Of a stretch of DNA of 64,000 nucleotides, positions 21,404-31,717 are shown in pieces. The notes below the pieces were generated by a model. The model was not told where the DNA came from. It worked only from the letters and a program-made list of their open reading frames with translations, and searched no databases. The stretch covers positions 1,736,001 to 1,800,000 of the forward strand of contig CP070896.1 in the NCBI GenBank assembly GCA_017084465.1, read 5' to 3'. A program made the position numbers and the translations under genes. The DNA comes from Lacrimispora xylanisolvens (lineage in GTDB: Bacteria > Bacillota > Clostridia > Lachnospirales > Lachnospiraceae). Positions within the stretch are counted from its first letter, which is position 1. Each line of letters begins with the position of its first letter.

Positions 21404-22504
21404 TTATTTCATATCAAGAATTTTCTGATATAAATCTGCATTTTCCTTTGTGTTTTCAGCAATTACGTCCTTGCAGGCTTCCTGCCAAGGTGTAATGTCT
21501 TTTACTTCAACTACATTCACACCAGCGGCTTTTAAACCATCTAATACTTCTTTCTCATTATCCTGAGAAAGTTTCTGGTTGTATTCAGAAGCATACTTGG
21601 CAGCCTCAGTCATGGCTTTCTGCTGATTCTCAGTTAATTTATCCCATGAAGCATCTGTGATAATAACCTGAATGGCACCAAGTGTATGTCCGTCAAGAAT
21701 TAAATTTGGAGCAACTTCCTGGAATGCATTTCCTTTGTAGTTGGCAATTGGCTGTTCAGCAGCATCAACCACACCGGTCTGAAGAGCGGAATAAAGTTCA
21801 TTCATGCTTACTACGGTTGCATTTGCACCTAAAGCACTTACCATACCTGTCATAACAGGGTCACTGGAAACGCGGATTTTTAAACCTTTAATATCATCAA
21901 TGCTGTTAATTGGTTTCTTGGAGAAGAAATGACGGAAGCCCTCTTCACCATAGAATAAACCTCTTACTCCTAATCCAATATCATGCGGCTCCATTAAAAA
22001 CTCTGGAGCAAGATCACTTTTTACGAATTTCCAATAATGATCACGGCCTGCAAATGTGTAAGGAATGGATAACAGTTTTGACTTGTTTGCACCATAGCTG
22101 GTAAGAGCGAATGCAGAGATACGTGACATATCAATGGTTCCGCCGCCGCCAAGCATGTTATCAAGAACATCGTTTTCTGCTCCCAGTACACCGCTTGCCT
22201 GTAAATCAATTTTAATAGATCCGCCTGACAATTCTTCAACCTTTTCTTTAAACGCCTGATCAGTTTTACCTACGATTGTGTCTAACGGATTTACTTCTGC
22301 ATATACAAGTGTAACCTGTGGATCTGTGGAAGAAGCTTCTTTGGATTCTCCCCCCTTGGTTGTCTCTCCTGCTGCTGCAGTAGTTGCAGCTGCTGCTGCA
22401 GTGGTTGTCTCAGCGGTATTATTTTTTGCAGTACCGCCGCATGCTGTTAATGATAAGGCTGCAATTGCAGCTAACATCAGAGCACTCAGTCCTCTTTTTT
22501 TCAT
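21404..22504 (-). CDS. dctP: TRAP transporter substrate-binding lipoprotein
   Basis: Extracytoplasmic binding protein, 366 residues. Lipoprotein signal with ALSLTACGG (Cys about 22), then a low-complexity Ala/Thr linker (about 28-60) tethering the domain, then the DctP fold: GGTIDMSRIS, IKGLKIRVSSDPVMTGMVSALGA (with the Arg that salt-bridges the carboxylate of the ligand), MNELYSALQTGVVDAAEQPI. Such ligands are usually organic acids. A palindrome sits upstream. RBS AAGGAGGGG. Confidence 0.92.
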   Translation of the reverse strand: MKKRGLSALMLAAIAALSLTACGGTAKNNTAETTTAAAAATTAAAGETTKGGESKEASSTDPQVTLVYAEVNPLDTIVGKTDQAFKEKVEELSGGSIKIDLQASGVLGAENDVLDNMLGGGGTIDMSRISAFALTSYGANKSKLLSIPYTFAGRDHYWKFVKSDLAPEFLMEPHDIGLGVRGLFYGEEGFRHFFSKKPINSIDDIKGLKIRVSSDPVMTGMVSALGANATVVSMNELYSALQTGVVDAAEQPIANYKGNAFQEVAPNLILDGHTLGAIQVIITDASWDKLTENQQKAMTEAAKYASEYNQKLSQDNEKEVLDGLKAAGVNVVEVKDITPWQEACKDVIAENTKENADLYQKILDMK

Positions 22505-22583
22505 GATATAACCCCTCCTTATAAATTTCCTTGCCAGTTAAAAACCTGATTATTTCCTTATGTTTCCCCCAGCGAAATTATTC

Positions 22584-22602
22584 TATCACACAAAAAGTGA
22601 TA
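22584..22602 (-). promoter_or_regulatory. Dyad operator overlapping the likely dctP -10
   Basis: TATCAC, 7 bases, GTGATA. On the minus strand its right edge runs into TAGAAT, a candidate -10 about 75 bases before the dctP start. The -35 is poor, fitting an activated or inducer-controlled promoter. Confidence 0.45.
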
Positions 22603-22726
22603 AAACCACGGTAAATATTTGCGAATCCTAGTATTATTTTAACATCTTATTTATATTCTATCCCTGTTTCTTTATTAAACATTAACATTGTTTCTGGTTT
22701 TTTGCATTCCAGTTTGACATTTCATA

Positions 22727-22760
22727 TAAAAAAAGACCCGTACATCATGCACGGATCTTT
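22727..22760 (-). terminator. Terminator after argH
   Basis: Minus strand: AAAGATCCGT, ten-base loop region, ACGGGTCTTT continuing into TTTTTT. Confidence 0.8.
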
Positions 22761-22775
22761 CTAACTGTTCTGTTA

Positions 22776-24150
22776 TTACTCTTCTATTTTCTTTTTGTAT
22801 ATTTCAATTACCTTTTTCATTGCCTCCTGACCTGGAGCTCCGATGGTCATTCTCTTTTCCACACAGGTCTTTAAGCTGATTGCATCGTAAATATCTTCTT
22901 CAAAAAACAGGGCTGATGGCTTTGTATTCTTCCAGAGTCATATCATCCAAAGCGATTCCTTTTTCTATGCAGAAAAGAACCAGCTGACCAACGATTCCAT
23001 GGGCATCACGGAAAGGAACTCCGTGGTTTACCAGATAATCTGCAGCATCGGTAGCGTTGGTAAAACCGTTCTTTGCACTGACCTCCATCACATCTTTACG
23101 GAAGGACATGGAGGAAATCATACCTGTAAAAAGAGCCAGACAGCCTTTTACTGTATCAATCGCATCAAAAGTCAGTTCCTTATCCTCCTGCATATCCTTA
23201 TTATAAGCAAGAGGAATCCCCTTCATGGTAGTCAGAATGGAAATAAGTGCTCCATAAACCCGTCCTGTCTTTCCTCTGATCAGTTCTGCAATATCCGGAT
23301 TCTTTTTCTGAGGCATAATGCTGCTTCCCGTACTGTAGGAATCATCAATTTCAACAAAACGGTACTCATTGGTATTCCATATAATAATTTCCTCACAGAA
23401 CCTGCTTAAATGCATGGAGATAGTTGATAAGGCACTTAAAAGTTCAATTAAGTAATCTCTGTCTGCAACCGAGTCCATGCTGTTTAAGGTAGGTCCATCA
23501 AAGCCAAGAAGCTTCGCGGTGTATTCACGGTCCAGAGGATAGGTGGTTCCTGCCAAAGCTCCGGATCCCAGAGGACAGTAGTTCATTCTCTTTCTGATAT
23601 CCAAAAGGCGGGAATAGTCCCGGTCAAACATCTCAAAATATGCACCTGCGTGATGAGCCAGGGTAATTGGCTGGGCTTTCTGCAAATGGGTAAATCCAGG
23701 CATATAGGTATCCAGATTTTTCTCCATTAATGCCAGAAGTTCCTTTAAAAGTCCCTTTACAAGAGCGGAGAGTTCATCGATTTCGTCTCTGGTGTACAGT
23801 TTCATATCCAGAGCCACCTGATCATTTCTGCTTCTTCCCGTATGGAGACGCTTTCCCGCTTCTCCGATCCGTTCCGTTAAATTTGCTTCCACAAAGGAAT
23901 GGATATCTTCATGCTCAGCTGTAATTGTAAGGGCTCCACTTTCTAAATCGGCACAGATTCCTTTCAGACCATCGATAATTTTATCCCGGTCCTCTTCACT
24001 GATGATTCCCTGTTTTGCCAGCATTGTAACGTGGGCAATGCTTCCCTCAATGTCCTGATGATAAAACTTCTGGTCAAAAGACAGGGATGCGTTAAAATTG
24101 TGAACCAGCTGATTGGTTTCCTTGGTGAAGCGACCGCCCCATAATTTCAT
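22776..24150 (-). CDS. argH: Argininosuccinate lyase (frameshifted near the end)
   Basis: Last step of arginine synthesis: argininosuccinate to arginine and fumarate. 457 residues after correction. [12 protein letters not shown] at the N-terminus, [14 protein letters not shown] (catalytic His), and the fumarase-superfamily signature [16 protein letters not shown] around residue 280. A +1 error in the A6 run 22902-22907 truncates it at AISPVF. Beyond it the frame continues [17 protein letters not shown] to a TAA at 22776. It starts 20 bases after yfhO with GAGGAGAAC upstream. No argG in view. Confidence 0.95.
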
Positions 24151-24169
24151 AATTAGTTCTCCTCTTTCC

Positions 24170-27034
24170 TTAGTTAGTTGTATGAGTCCGCATGGGTTTG
24201 CGTTTTTTGTTCTTTCCTGCTGCCAGGCCTGTGAGCACCAGAAGTATCAGGATACTTCCTCCGGTAATCATACCTCCGGCTTTTAAGCCCTCCGGCATAT
24301 ATTCAAGGGAAACTTCATGAGTTCCGGCAGTCATATGAACGCTTAAAAACGTATCAAAGATTTTATAGGGTTCTGCTTCCTTCCCGTCGATCTTTACAGA
24401 CCAGCCCTTGTCAAAAGGAATGCTTAAATACAAAAGTCCTGCCTTCTCAGCATCAACCGTTCCCTTAATCTGGGTATCAGTCCACTTTGTTAGCTTAAGG
24501 GAATTCTTATTTAACACCTGATAAACAGATTCCAGGCCTTCGGGAAGAAAACGGTAAGCACTTGCTATTAAATCCTGATCATTGTCATCATTTCGAAGTG
24601 TAACTTCTTCTCCTGATTTTAAATAGCCAAGTTCCAGTAAATATCCACGGCTTACATTATCAAAGTTTTTTGTCTTTTCTCCCAGAAGTGCAGCGACTTT
24701 CTCAACCTTTTTATTGCTGACAAAAACATAGTAATCACCATCTTTATCAGGAGTGAATGTGAAGCTCTTTCCTTTTACTTCACTGGGTACTTCTGAAAGC
24801 ACCGGACTTGCGCCCAATACCACCGCTAAATCATTTTGAACCTCAGCCGGATTAGTCAGTTCCAGCTGCCAGTTATTCTCCACATCATATGGCATCATAA
24901 ACCCTAATGAAAGTGCATAATTATTCTTCCACAGCTGCATGTCATCCTGAACCGAAACAAGAGAGGATACTTCATTTTCCCCCGTCTCTTCTGAATACAG
25001 GGCATATTTCACAGCAAAAAGTGCGTCTACCAAAGGAGTACTGCCTGTTATACTGTAGGCATTGGTTGAACTTTCACAGCCAATCTTTTTGAAAAATTTA
25101 GACAGATCCGCGTTGGCAGTAGACGAAAACAGGGATACTGATGGAAAATTCATCCATGCACCATCGTTCTTGGTTTTTCTTGTGACCTTTTCCACCCTGT
25201 AAAAATCCGGGTTAGGCAGGAGACCTTCTGTTAAGTCTATGGAAGCCTTATTATCTTTTACATAGTTTGTACGGCTTGTAGTTGTAACACTTGTGACCGT
25301 AGTATTGACAGCTGCTTCTAAAGCTACCACTCCAAGAGCCAGCAAAACAAGCAGATTCCGGTTGATTCCTCTCTGATAAAGGCTGATCAGTCCTGTATAA
25401 ACTGCCAGAAAAATGATGGCAACATAAAAAATGGAAAAATGGAAGGCATCGTCTGTAATCAGCTTCTGAGCCATAATCACAAAGATTACAGTGGCAAAAA
25501 AAGCTGTCACAACATGTTTCCATGGTATCTCATGCAAATAGATATAAGCATGATATCCTGCTGTCAGTATGAGAAAAATATAGATAAAGGACTGCCTGCA
25601 GGGAAGGCTGTTTGGATAGTGAAATCCATGCCAGATAAAATTAAGTACATTAATGGAGAAGCTGGCATAAAAAAACAATAAAAGGGAGCACATGACAATC
25701 TTATCCCTCTGCCTGATCTTCCTGCATCCAAGATACAAAAGGAAAAATATAAGAATTGCCACGCCGCAGTAAATATTCGGCCAGTGATCCAGTCCGATTT
25801 CTGTTTCCACTGCTGGCAAATGTCTCGCTATCATATCAAAGATGGAAAAATAGGAGCTAAATGTCTGGGGAAAGTTAATATCTCCAGAGGCTGTCATCTT
25901 CATGGCATAGATTTCAGGCAGCAGTACCACTGCAGCCAAACCACCGGCAAGAAGGGAATACACTGCAAAATGAACGCCGTTTATCAGAACCTCTTTCCAT
26001 GGTTTTCTTCCTTCCAGAATCAGAAGTGCCAGGAAATAGAAGACCATAAAAATACATATCATAATAGATATGTAATAATTGGATAAAATTGATAGCCCAA
26101 GTGTAATGCAGTAAAGAATGCATTTTTTCTCCTGAACCAGTTTCTCTAATCCAAGCATAATAAGCGGGAACAAAAGAATACAGTCCAGCCACATAATATT
26201 CCAGCTATACGCTGCCATATACCCGGATAATGCATAAAAAATCCCAAAGAACGCAATTCCAAAATCAACTGTCTTAAAATGCCTGCGCAGATACCAGGAA
26301 AAAGCAAGACCGCTTAACCCAATCTTTACCACAATCATATAGGTCATGAATTCAATGATAAATTTTTTCGGGCAGAGAACAATCAGCCAGTTTAGGGGAC
26401 TTGCCAGATAATAGGAATAAAGAGCCGAAAAATTAACTCCCATACCAATATCCCAGCTGTATAACAGGCTGCCACCATGAGTCAGCTTATACTGGAACTC
26501 AGAGAAAAATGGCGCATACTGATGATACATATCCGTTCTTAAAAAGCTTTCTTCTCCAAAGGGAAAGATCCCTCTCTGGGCAAAAATAATGATCATGATA
26601 ATCACAGGCACAAAAAAGGCGGCAATCAGACCGTCAGAGTCCTTTACCAGACTTCCACTTCTATGCTCTTTTTTTCGAAAGGAACGTGAGACCTCCTGGT
26701 GCTCTTCTTCAAAGGGTTCTTCTTCCCCGTTTTCTTCCTCTCCGTCTTCCTCTGTATTTACATCAACGGGATAATATTCATCGTCTTCTTTGGAATCATC
26801 ATAATCATAAAGCTCTTCCATTCCTTCTACAGGAACCTCCAGCCTTATGACAGGCATGGATTCATAATCCGGTTGTTCTTCTCCCTCGTTTTTCAAAATA
26901 TCTGTATCCTGTCTGTCATCCGTTTTTTTCCCTTCCCGGATGTCTGGTGTTTTATCTTTTTTTTCATCTGATGTCATCTTTAGAATATCCTCTAATTCCT
27001 TTGAAATCTTTTCAATATCGTCATCGCGTTCCAT
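24170..27034 (-). CDS. YfhO family membrane protein with acidic N-terminal extension
   Basis: Large polytopic protein, 954 residues. Residues about 140-610 hold a dozen or more helices with YfhO/GT-C features ([52 protein letters not shown]). About 640-910 is a large outside domain ([25 protein letters not shown]) and there is a last helix before a basic tail. Bacillus YfhO is the glycosyltransferase that decorates lipoteichoic acid using lipid-linked sugar flipped by a GtrA protein; a GtrA gene lies directly upstream. Unusual: the first about 130 residues are cytosolic and very acidic (many EEE and DDD clusters), which I do not know from the family. Confidence 0.82.
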   Translation of the reverse strand: MERDDDIEKISKELEDILKMTSDEKKDKTPDIREGKKTDDRQDTDILKNEGEEQPDYESMPVIRLEVPVEGMEELYDYDDSKEDDEYYPVDVNTEEDGEEENGEEEPFEEEHQEVSRSFRKKEHRSGSLVKDSDGLIAAFFVPVIIMIIIFAQRGIFPFGEESFLRTDMYHQYAPFFSEFQYKLTHGGSLLYSWDIGMGVNFSALYSYYLASPLNWLIVLCPKKFIIEFMTYMIVVKIGLSGLAFSWYLRRHFKTVDFGIAFFGIFYALSGYMAAYSWNIMWLDCILLFPLIMLGLEKLVQEKKCILYCITLGLSILSNYYISIMICIFMVFYFLALLILEGRKPWKEVLINGVHFAVYSLLAGGLAAVVLLPEIYAMKMTASGDINFPQTFSSYFSIFDMIARHLPAVETEIGLDHWPNIYCGVAILIFFLLYLGCRKIRQRDKIVMCSLLLFFYASFSINVLNFIWHGFHYPNSLPCRQSFIYIFLILTAGYHAYIYLHEIPWKHVVTAFFATVIFVIMAQKLITDDAFHFSIFYVAIIFLAVYTGLISLYQRGINRNLLVLLALGVVALEAAVNTTVTSVTTTSRTNYVKDNKASIDLTEGLLPNPDFYRVEKVTRKTKNDGAWMNFPSVSLFSSTANADLSKFFKKIGCESSTNAYSITGSTPLVDALFAVKYALYSEETGENEVSSLVSVQDDMQLWKNNYALSLGFMMPYDVENNWQLELTNPAEVQNDLAVVLGASPVLSEVPSEVKGKSFTFTPDKDGDYYVFVSNKKVEKVAALLGEKTKNFDNVSRGYLLELGYLKSGEEVTLRNDDNDQDLIASAYRFLPEGLESVYQVLNKNSLKLTKWTDTQIKGTVDAEKAGLLYLSIPFDKGWSVKIDGKEAEPYKIFDTFLSVHMTAGTHEVSLEYMPEGLKAGGMITGGSILILLVLTGLAAGKNKKRKPMRTHTTN

Positions 27035-27039
27035 TTTAC

Positions 27040-27474
27040 TTACCTCTCTTTACAAGGGGGAACCTCACTCTTTCGGAATATGAAAAGCTTACTGAATACA
27101 TAATTTACAATCACAACAACGATGGACACCAGTATTTTGCTTACATATTCATCCATATTGAGCCAGGAAACCATTATCACCATAAGAACCATTTCCATGA
27201 CGCCTGATGCAGCCCTGCATGCAGTAAAGGAAATGATCTCCTTCACTACAAATCCCAGATGCAGATCATAGCTTTGAAATACAAAGATTTTATTAACACC
27301 AAATGCAAACAGCACAGAAACCAGCCAGGCTGCTGCAGTACTGATCCGATAGTCGACTCCGGCCTTCACCATTCCAACATACACGATCCAGTTGACTACC
27401 GTGGTAAGGACACCAAATACCAAATAGGATATGACCTCCCGGTTCATAACCTTGTCCCATATTTTTTTAATCAT
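27040..27474 (-). CDS. GtrA family flippase-like protein
   Basis: 144-residue, four-helix membrane protein (REVISYLVFGVLTTVVNWIVY, then YRISTAAAWLVSVLFAFGVNK, IFVF.., VNYVFSKLFIFRK: family landmarks). GtrA proteins move undecaprenyl-phosphate sugars across the membrane. Start ATG 27474 (MIKKIWDKV) chosen over an upstream in-frame ATG, since the upstream residues are not family-like. Ends 5 bases before yfhO, so the two are almost certainly coexpressed. The GT2 enzyme that charges the lipid is not in this window. Confidence 0.85.
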   Translation of the reverse strand: MIKKIWDKVMNREVISYLVFGVLTTVVNWIVYVGMVKAGVDYRISTAAAWLVSVLFAFGVNKIFVFQSYDLHLGFVVKEIISFTACRAASGVMEMVLMVIMVSWLNMDEYVSKILVSIVVVIVNYVFSKLFIFRKSEVPPCKER

Positions 27475-27567
27475 AATAGCTGTTCTCCTGTAAAACACAT
27501 TTCCTCTATTGTATTATAGGCACCGGAAATTGTAAAGGGAATCTAAGGGGACGTTACCAGAAAGTCT

Positions 27568-28543
27568 TTAGCGCCCTCCGTGTAGTGTACCTTGCCATCC
27601 TCGGTAATAAACACCATAAACATCATCCATGGAATTTAACAGCTCCATTCCCTTTTCCAGTCCCATAGAAAAACAGGTGGTGGATAATGCATCCCCATCA
27701 ACCGAAAGCTTAGAAAGAATGGTGACAGAGACCAGCCCGTTCTCATAGGGAAATCCGTCTCTGGGATTTAAAATATGATGGTAATTCACCCCGTCTTTTT
27801 CAAAATGGCGCTCATAAACCCCGGAGGATACCACAGACATATCTTCTATATTCAACGTTTCAATGGTCTCATTTCTGTCAGCATAGGGCTTTTGCAGTCC
27901 AATCTTAAAAGGGCTTCCATCTGGCTTCTTCCCAACACAGAGTACATTTCCACCCAGATTAATCACTGCACTTTTCACTCCCTTTTCAAGAAGATAATCT
28001 TTCATACGGTCTGCTATATAGCCTTTTGCAATTGCCCCCAGGTCAATGGAAGAATCCGGAGATAAAAAGGTAAGGGTATCATCTTCAAGCTTTAAATTCT
28101 GGTAACCTACTTTTTTCACCGCAGCACTGATTTCATCCGAAGGGGGGAATTACGGGATTTGAAGCAGTAAAGTCCCATAAGGAAGACAACGGTTCAATGG
28201 TAATATCAAAATCACCATTGGATATTTTGGAATAATAAAGTCCCTTGGAAAGCAGGGCAGCCATATCCGGTGACAGCTTTACAGATGTTTCCTGTGCAGA
28301 TCTGTGATTGATTTTATAAACTTCACTGCTTTCAATGGTTTTACTGAAGATATTTTCATAGGAACGGCACAGATCCAGACATTCCTTTAAAATTTTAGGA
28401 TCATCGTTATCATAAAGGGTTACTGTTACAAATGTATTTAGCAAAAATCCAGATTTACTGATTGGTTCTATTTTTCTATGACATCCGGTAAGAAGACTGA
28501 CAGCCAGGCAGACCGCCAAAACCGCTGCTTTTCCTTTTTTCAT
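27568..28543 (-). CDS. apbE: FAD:protein FMN transferase ApbE, lipoprotein (frameshifted)
   Basis: Attaches FMN covalently to Thr/Ser of flavoproteins such as Rnf or Nqr subunits. 324 residues after correction. Lipoprotein signal LAVSLLTGCHRK. Text SIDLGAIAKGYIADRM, SAVINLGGNV, HHILNPRDGFPYE and the catalytic region SVDGDALSTTCFSMG are diagnostic. A +1 in the G6 run 28142-28147 splits it after WDFTASNPVIPP. It overlaps the cbiK stop by 4 bases, hence translationally coupled. Confidence 0.93.
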
Positions 28544-29337
28544 TCCTGATCCTCCAATTTTTTACCGGCTTCCCTTGCGTGTTCCACAAACATCCGGCGT
28601 ACCCCTTCAATTTCACCCATTCCTTTTAACCGGCAGATCACATCATAACCCTCAGCTTCCAGCCGGCTTTTCCACGAATCACTGTCTGTCCCAGCCATAT
28701 CATTATGAGCATGATCTCCGCATACAATCATCATGGGCTGAAGAACTGCATGTTTTGACTGTTTCCCGTTTAGTTCTTCTATCACATCATCAATGGAGGG
28801 TTCTGCTTCTACCGTTCCCACATGATATCTTGTATATCCGTGTTTTTTCAAAATTCCAGCCAGGCGGTTATAGGCGGCATTGGCTTCATGTTCGGAACCA
28901 TGGCCCATAAACACAATCTCCGTACCTTCCGTATTATATTCTTTTGTATCTTCCGTAAGGATCTCAGTCAGTTTTAAATAATCTTCCTCAGAAGAAAGAA
29001 GGGGCGCACCGATAATCAACTGGTCAAAGGAATCTTCCTGTTTTTTTACAGCATTGACAATACAGTCATATTCCTCTCCACCCATTACAAGAGTGGGTTG
29101 GATCAACACCCGTTTAAAGCCTTCTGCTGCCAGCTTTTCCATGGCTTCTTCCACTCCGTCAATCATAATATTATCCCGTTTTCTTAATATATCTATAATG
29201 ATCCGACTGGTAAAAGCCCGTCTTAATTCATAAGCAGGAAATTCAGCTGCTACAGCCTGTTCAATGGCTTCTATGGTCTTGCTTCTGCTTTCGTTATAAC
29301 TTGTCCCAAAGCTCACTACTAGTAATGCCTGTTTCAT
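28540..29337 (-). CDS. cbiK: Sirohydrochlorin cobaltochelatase, CbiK type
   Basis: Class II chelatase inserting cobalt into sirohydrochlorin early in anaerobic cobalamin synthesis; 265 residues. N-terminus KQALLVVSFGTSYNESRSKT; catalytic His residues in FMGHGSEHEANAAY and CGDHAHNDMAG. Start ATG 29337 (MKQALLVV) fits the family better than the upstream ATG. No other cobalamin genes are seen here. Nickel or iron insertion is possible in the family. Confidence 0.9.
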   Translation of the reverse strand: MKQALLVVSFGTSYNESRSKTIEAIEQAVAAEFPAYELRRAFTSRIIIDILRKRDNIMIDGVEEAMEKLAAEGFKRVLIQPTLVMGGEEYDCIVNAVKKQEDSFDQLIIGAPLLSSEEDYLKLTEILTEDTKEYNTEGTEIVFMGHGSEHEANAAYNRLAGILKKHGYTRYHVGTVEAEPSIDDVIEELNGKQSKHAVLQPMMIVCGDHAHNDMAGTDSDSWKSRLEAEGYDVICRLKGMGEIEGVRRMFVEHAREAGKKLEDQE

Positions 29338-29419
29338 CTTTCTGGTCCACACTTTCTAATCATTTTCCTGACTACCATATCACAGATGATTTTTGCTGTC
29401 AAATTCCTTTTTACGCACC

Positions 29420-29450
29420 ACAGGCGCAGAACCAAAGGGTTCTGCGCCTG
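29420..29450. repeat. Strong hairpin between alcohol dehydrogenase and cbiK
   Basis: Perfect 13-base arms CAGGCGCAGAACC and GGTTCTGCGCCTG with a 4-base loop, 36 bases past the dehydrogenase stop. No U-tract follows on either strand, so it may be an mRNA-stabilising hairpin or a non-canonical terminator. Confidence 0.6.
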
Positions 29451-29485
29451 CGATACACATTGCATACATTTTATTGGAGATTATC

Positions 29486-30676
29486 TTAAAAATCTACCTC
29501 TTTATCATAGTAACAACAGGTTAACAGCTTCTCCATCTCTGCCGGGGTAATTGCCCGTGGGTTGGAGCCGGTGCATGCATCACCAACTGCTAACTCAGCT
29601 ACTGCCGCTAATTTATCATTGAACTCTGCTTCGTCAATGATTCCGCCTTCGTAATCCTTAATACAGGTAGGAATATCCAGCTCTTTGTTCATGGAACGGA
29701 TCTCAGCAATTAATGCATCAACCAGTTCTTCATCTGTACTGCCCTCTAAACCAATGAAGCGGGCAATCTCACCATAACGCTTTGCTGCCTCTGCGTCTTT
29801 GGCATTAAATTTAATAACTTTCGGAAGATACATTGCATTAGCACAGCCGTGCACAATGTGTCCGCCGGAATAAGCAGCTCCTGTTTTATGAGCCATGGAA
29901 TGAACGATTCCAAGGAGTGCATTGGAAAATGCCATACCTGCAAGACACTGTGCATTATGCATGCGGTCACGTGCAGCCATATCTCCGTTATAGGAATCAA
30001 TTAAATCATTATGTATCATCTTGATCGCATGAAGCGCAAGAGGATCGGTATAATCGCAGTGAAGTGTGGAAACATATGCTTCCATTGCATGGGTAATTGC
30101 ATCCATACCGGTATGAGCTGTCAGCTTTTTAGGCATGGTCTCAGCAAGATCCGGGTCAACAATTGCCACATCGGGTGTTATATTAAAGTCAGCAAGGGGA
30201 TACTTGATGCCCTTGTGATAATCGGTAATAACGCTGAATGCTGTAACTTCGGTAGCAGTACCGGAAGTAGAAGGAATGGCGCAGAACTGTGCTTTTGTTC
30301 TTAAAGTCGGGAAATTAAAAGGAATGCATAAATCCTCAAAAGTTGTATCCGGGTATTCATAAAATGCCCACATAGCTTTAGCCGCATCAATTGGTGATCC
30401 GCCGCCGATTGCAACGATCCAGTCCGGTTCGAACTCACGCATCATCTGGGCACCCTTCATTACGGTTTCAACGCTGGGATCAGGCTCTACCCCTTCAAAC
30501 AGTTTTACTTCTAATCCAGCTTCTTTTAAATATGCTTCCACTCTGTCAAGAAAGCCAAAACGCTTCATAGATCCGCCGCCTACGACAACAATTGCTTTCT
30601 TTCCCTTTAAGTTTTTTATTTCCTCCAGGGAGCCTTTTCCATGATAAAGGTCTCTCGGTAATGTAAATCTAGCCAT
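29486..30676 (-). CDS. Iron-containing alcohol dehydrogenase
   Basis: Class III Fe-dependent NAD(P) alcohol dehydrogenase, 396 residues. NAD region VVGGGSMKRFG and AIGGGSPIDAAKA; FCAIPSTSGTATEVTAFSVI; metal ligands in DAITHAMEAYVS, GIVHSMAHKTGAAYSGGHI and VHGCANAM. Similar to butanol/ethanol dehydrogenases used to reoxidise NADH in fermentation. The Rex gene two genes upstream fits a redox link, but I see no clear Rex site in its promoter. Confidence 0.92.
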   Translation of the reverse strand: MARFTLPRDLYHGKGSLEEIKNLKGKKAIVVVGGGSMKRFGFLDRVEAYLKEAGLEVKLFEGVEPDPSVETVMKGAQMMREFEPDWIVAIGGGSPIDAAKAMWAFYEYPDTTFEDLCIPFNFPTLRTKAQFCAIPSTSGTATEVTAFSVITDYHKGIKYPLADFNITPDVAIVDPDLAETMPKKLTAHTGMDAITHAMEAYVSTLHCDYTDPLALHAIKMIHNDLIDSYNGDMAARDRMHNAQCLAGMAFSNALLGIVHSMAHKTGAAYSGGHIVHGCANAMYLPKVIKFNAKDAEAAKRYGEIARFIGLEGSTDEELVDALIAEIRSMNKELDIPTCIKDYEGGIIDEAEFNDKLAAVAELAVGDACTGSNPRAITPAEMEKLLTCCYYDKEVDF

Positions 30677-30719
30677 TGTAAAACCCTCCTTGTGAAATTC
30701 CTGTCGTTTCTATGAGATA

Positions 30720-30748
30720 ATTGTAGTTCAAACAGAGAGGAATTACAA
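30720..30748 (-). promoter_or_regulatory. Promoter of the alcohol dehydrogenase
   Basis: Minus strand: TTGTAA, 17 bases, TACAAT, about 45 bases before the start. Confidence 0.55.
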
Positions 30749-30752
30749 AGGT

Positions 30753-30790
30753 AAAAAAATATATATCAGTATATAAATACTGATATATAT
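30753..30790 (-). terminator. AT-rich terminator after the LysR gene
   Basis: Perfect 14-base arms ATATATATCAGTAT and ATACTGATATATAT with a 4-base loop, then seven T on the minus strand, 10 bases past the LysR stop. It could also serve as an operator because of its perfect symmetry. Confidence 0.75.
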
Positions 30791-30799
30791 TTAACATTC

Positions 30800-31717
30800 T
30801 TATTCTGCCAATTTTTCCTTTACACAGCTTAACTGTTCAAGAAATTTCTTATCCCAGCCGGTAAGTGAATAGCCCTTCCGGCAAATGACTGAATCCCTGA
30901 AACGTTTCTTCTTAACACATTGTTTTTCCACCAGCTGATACTGCTTTAGCAGTTCTTCCGGCATGGGAGATACCCACATATAGGTCATTTGATTGTCACA
31001 CAAAAGCTGAAACTGGCTGCCCCGTTCATATACATATATTCTCTTTGGGGATTTGGGATATTTCATTCCTCCTCCAATATCATCGTTTTTGCTGGAAACA
31101 ACATCTCCGTGAACAATCTCAATATAATTCATTAAATCTTCGGCTTCTATTACGCTCTTATCTGCAAGAGGATGGGCGTTTGACATCAGGATCCTTAAAG
31201 AATACTCAAAAACAGATTCCATAATAAGACCCTTTGCAGCGGTCTCTCTTGCATAATACTTTTCAGATGTAACCGGATACCGGATGATACCAAGATTGTA
31301 CTCTCCTGTCTCCACGTCCCTGATGGTATCTGTGGAATTGGTCTCCCGAAGCCATACGTTCATCATGGATTCAGCGCCCATTTCCTTAATAAAGCCGGAA
31401 AATGCAGTGCTGATATAACTGGCTCTGGGCATGGATAGAGAAAATTCCACACCGCTACCATCTCCTGTTTTATACAGATGTTCCATTTCATCGATCTGAA
31501 TCAGAACATTTCTGGCATGTTCTAAAAAGATCCTTCCTCTGGCAGTGGGCACAACTCCTTTGGAAGTCCGTTTAAAGATAGGTGCCCCAAGGCCCTCTTC
31601 CAGAGTCTTGATCGCCTTGCTGAGATTGGGCTGATCCATGTATAAATTAGCTGCTGCCTGTGTAATGGAACCGGTCTTTTCCACTTCAACCGCATACTGC
31701 AATAGCACGGTATTCAA
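30800..31717 (-). CDS. LysR family transcriptional regulator
   Basis: 305 residues. N-terminal winged HTH (TGSITQAAANLYMDQPNLSKAIKTLEEGLGAPIF, about 13-46) and a LysR substrate-binding domain. Starts with TTG 31717, overlapping the rex stop (ATTGA), so it is made from the rex transcript. Target unknown; the next gene is the alcohol dehydrogenase behind a terminator. Confidence 0.88.
   Translation of the reverse strand: MNTVLLQYAVEVEKTGSITQAAANLYMDQPNLSKAIKTLEEGLGAPIFKRTSKGVVPTARGRIFLEHARNVLIQIDEMEHLYKTGDGSGVEFSLSMPRASYISTAFSGFIKEMGAESMMNVWLRETNSTDTIRDVETGEYNLGIIRYPVTSEKYYARETAAKGLIMESVFEYSLRILMSNAHPLADKSVIEAEDLMNYIEIVHGDVVSSKNDDIGGGMKYPKSPKRIYVYERGSQFQLLCDNQMTYMWVSPMPEELLKQYQLVEKQCVKKKRFRDSVICRKGYSLTGWDKKFLEQLSCVKEKLAE

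Noticed and set aside
30753..30790. Rex operator in the dehydrogenase region
   Set aside because: The palindrome does not resemble the TTGTGA/TTGTTA-type Rex site and is better explained as the terminator of the LysR gene, since seven T follow it.
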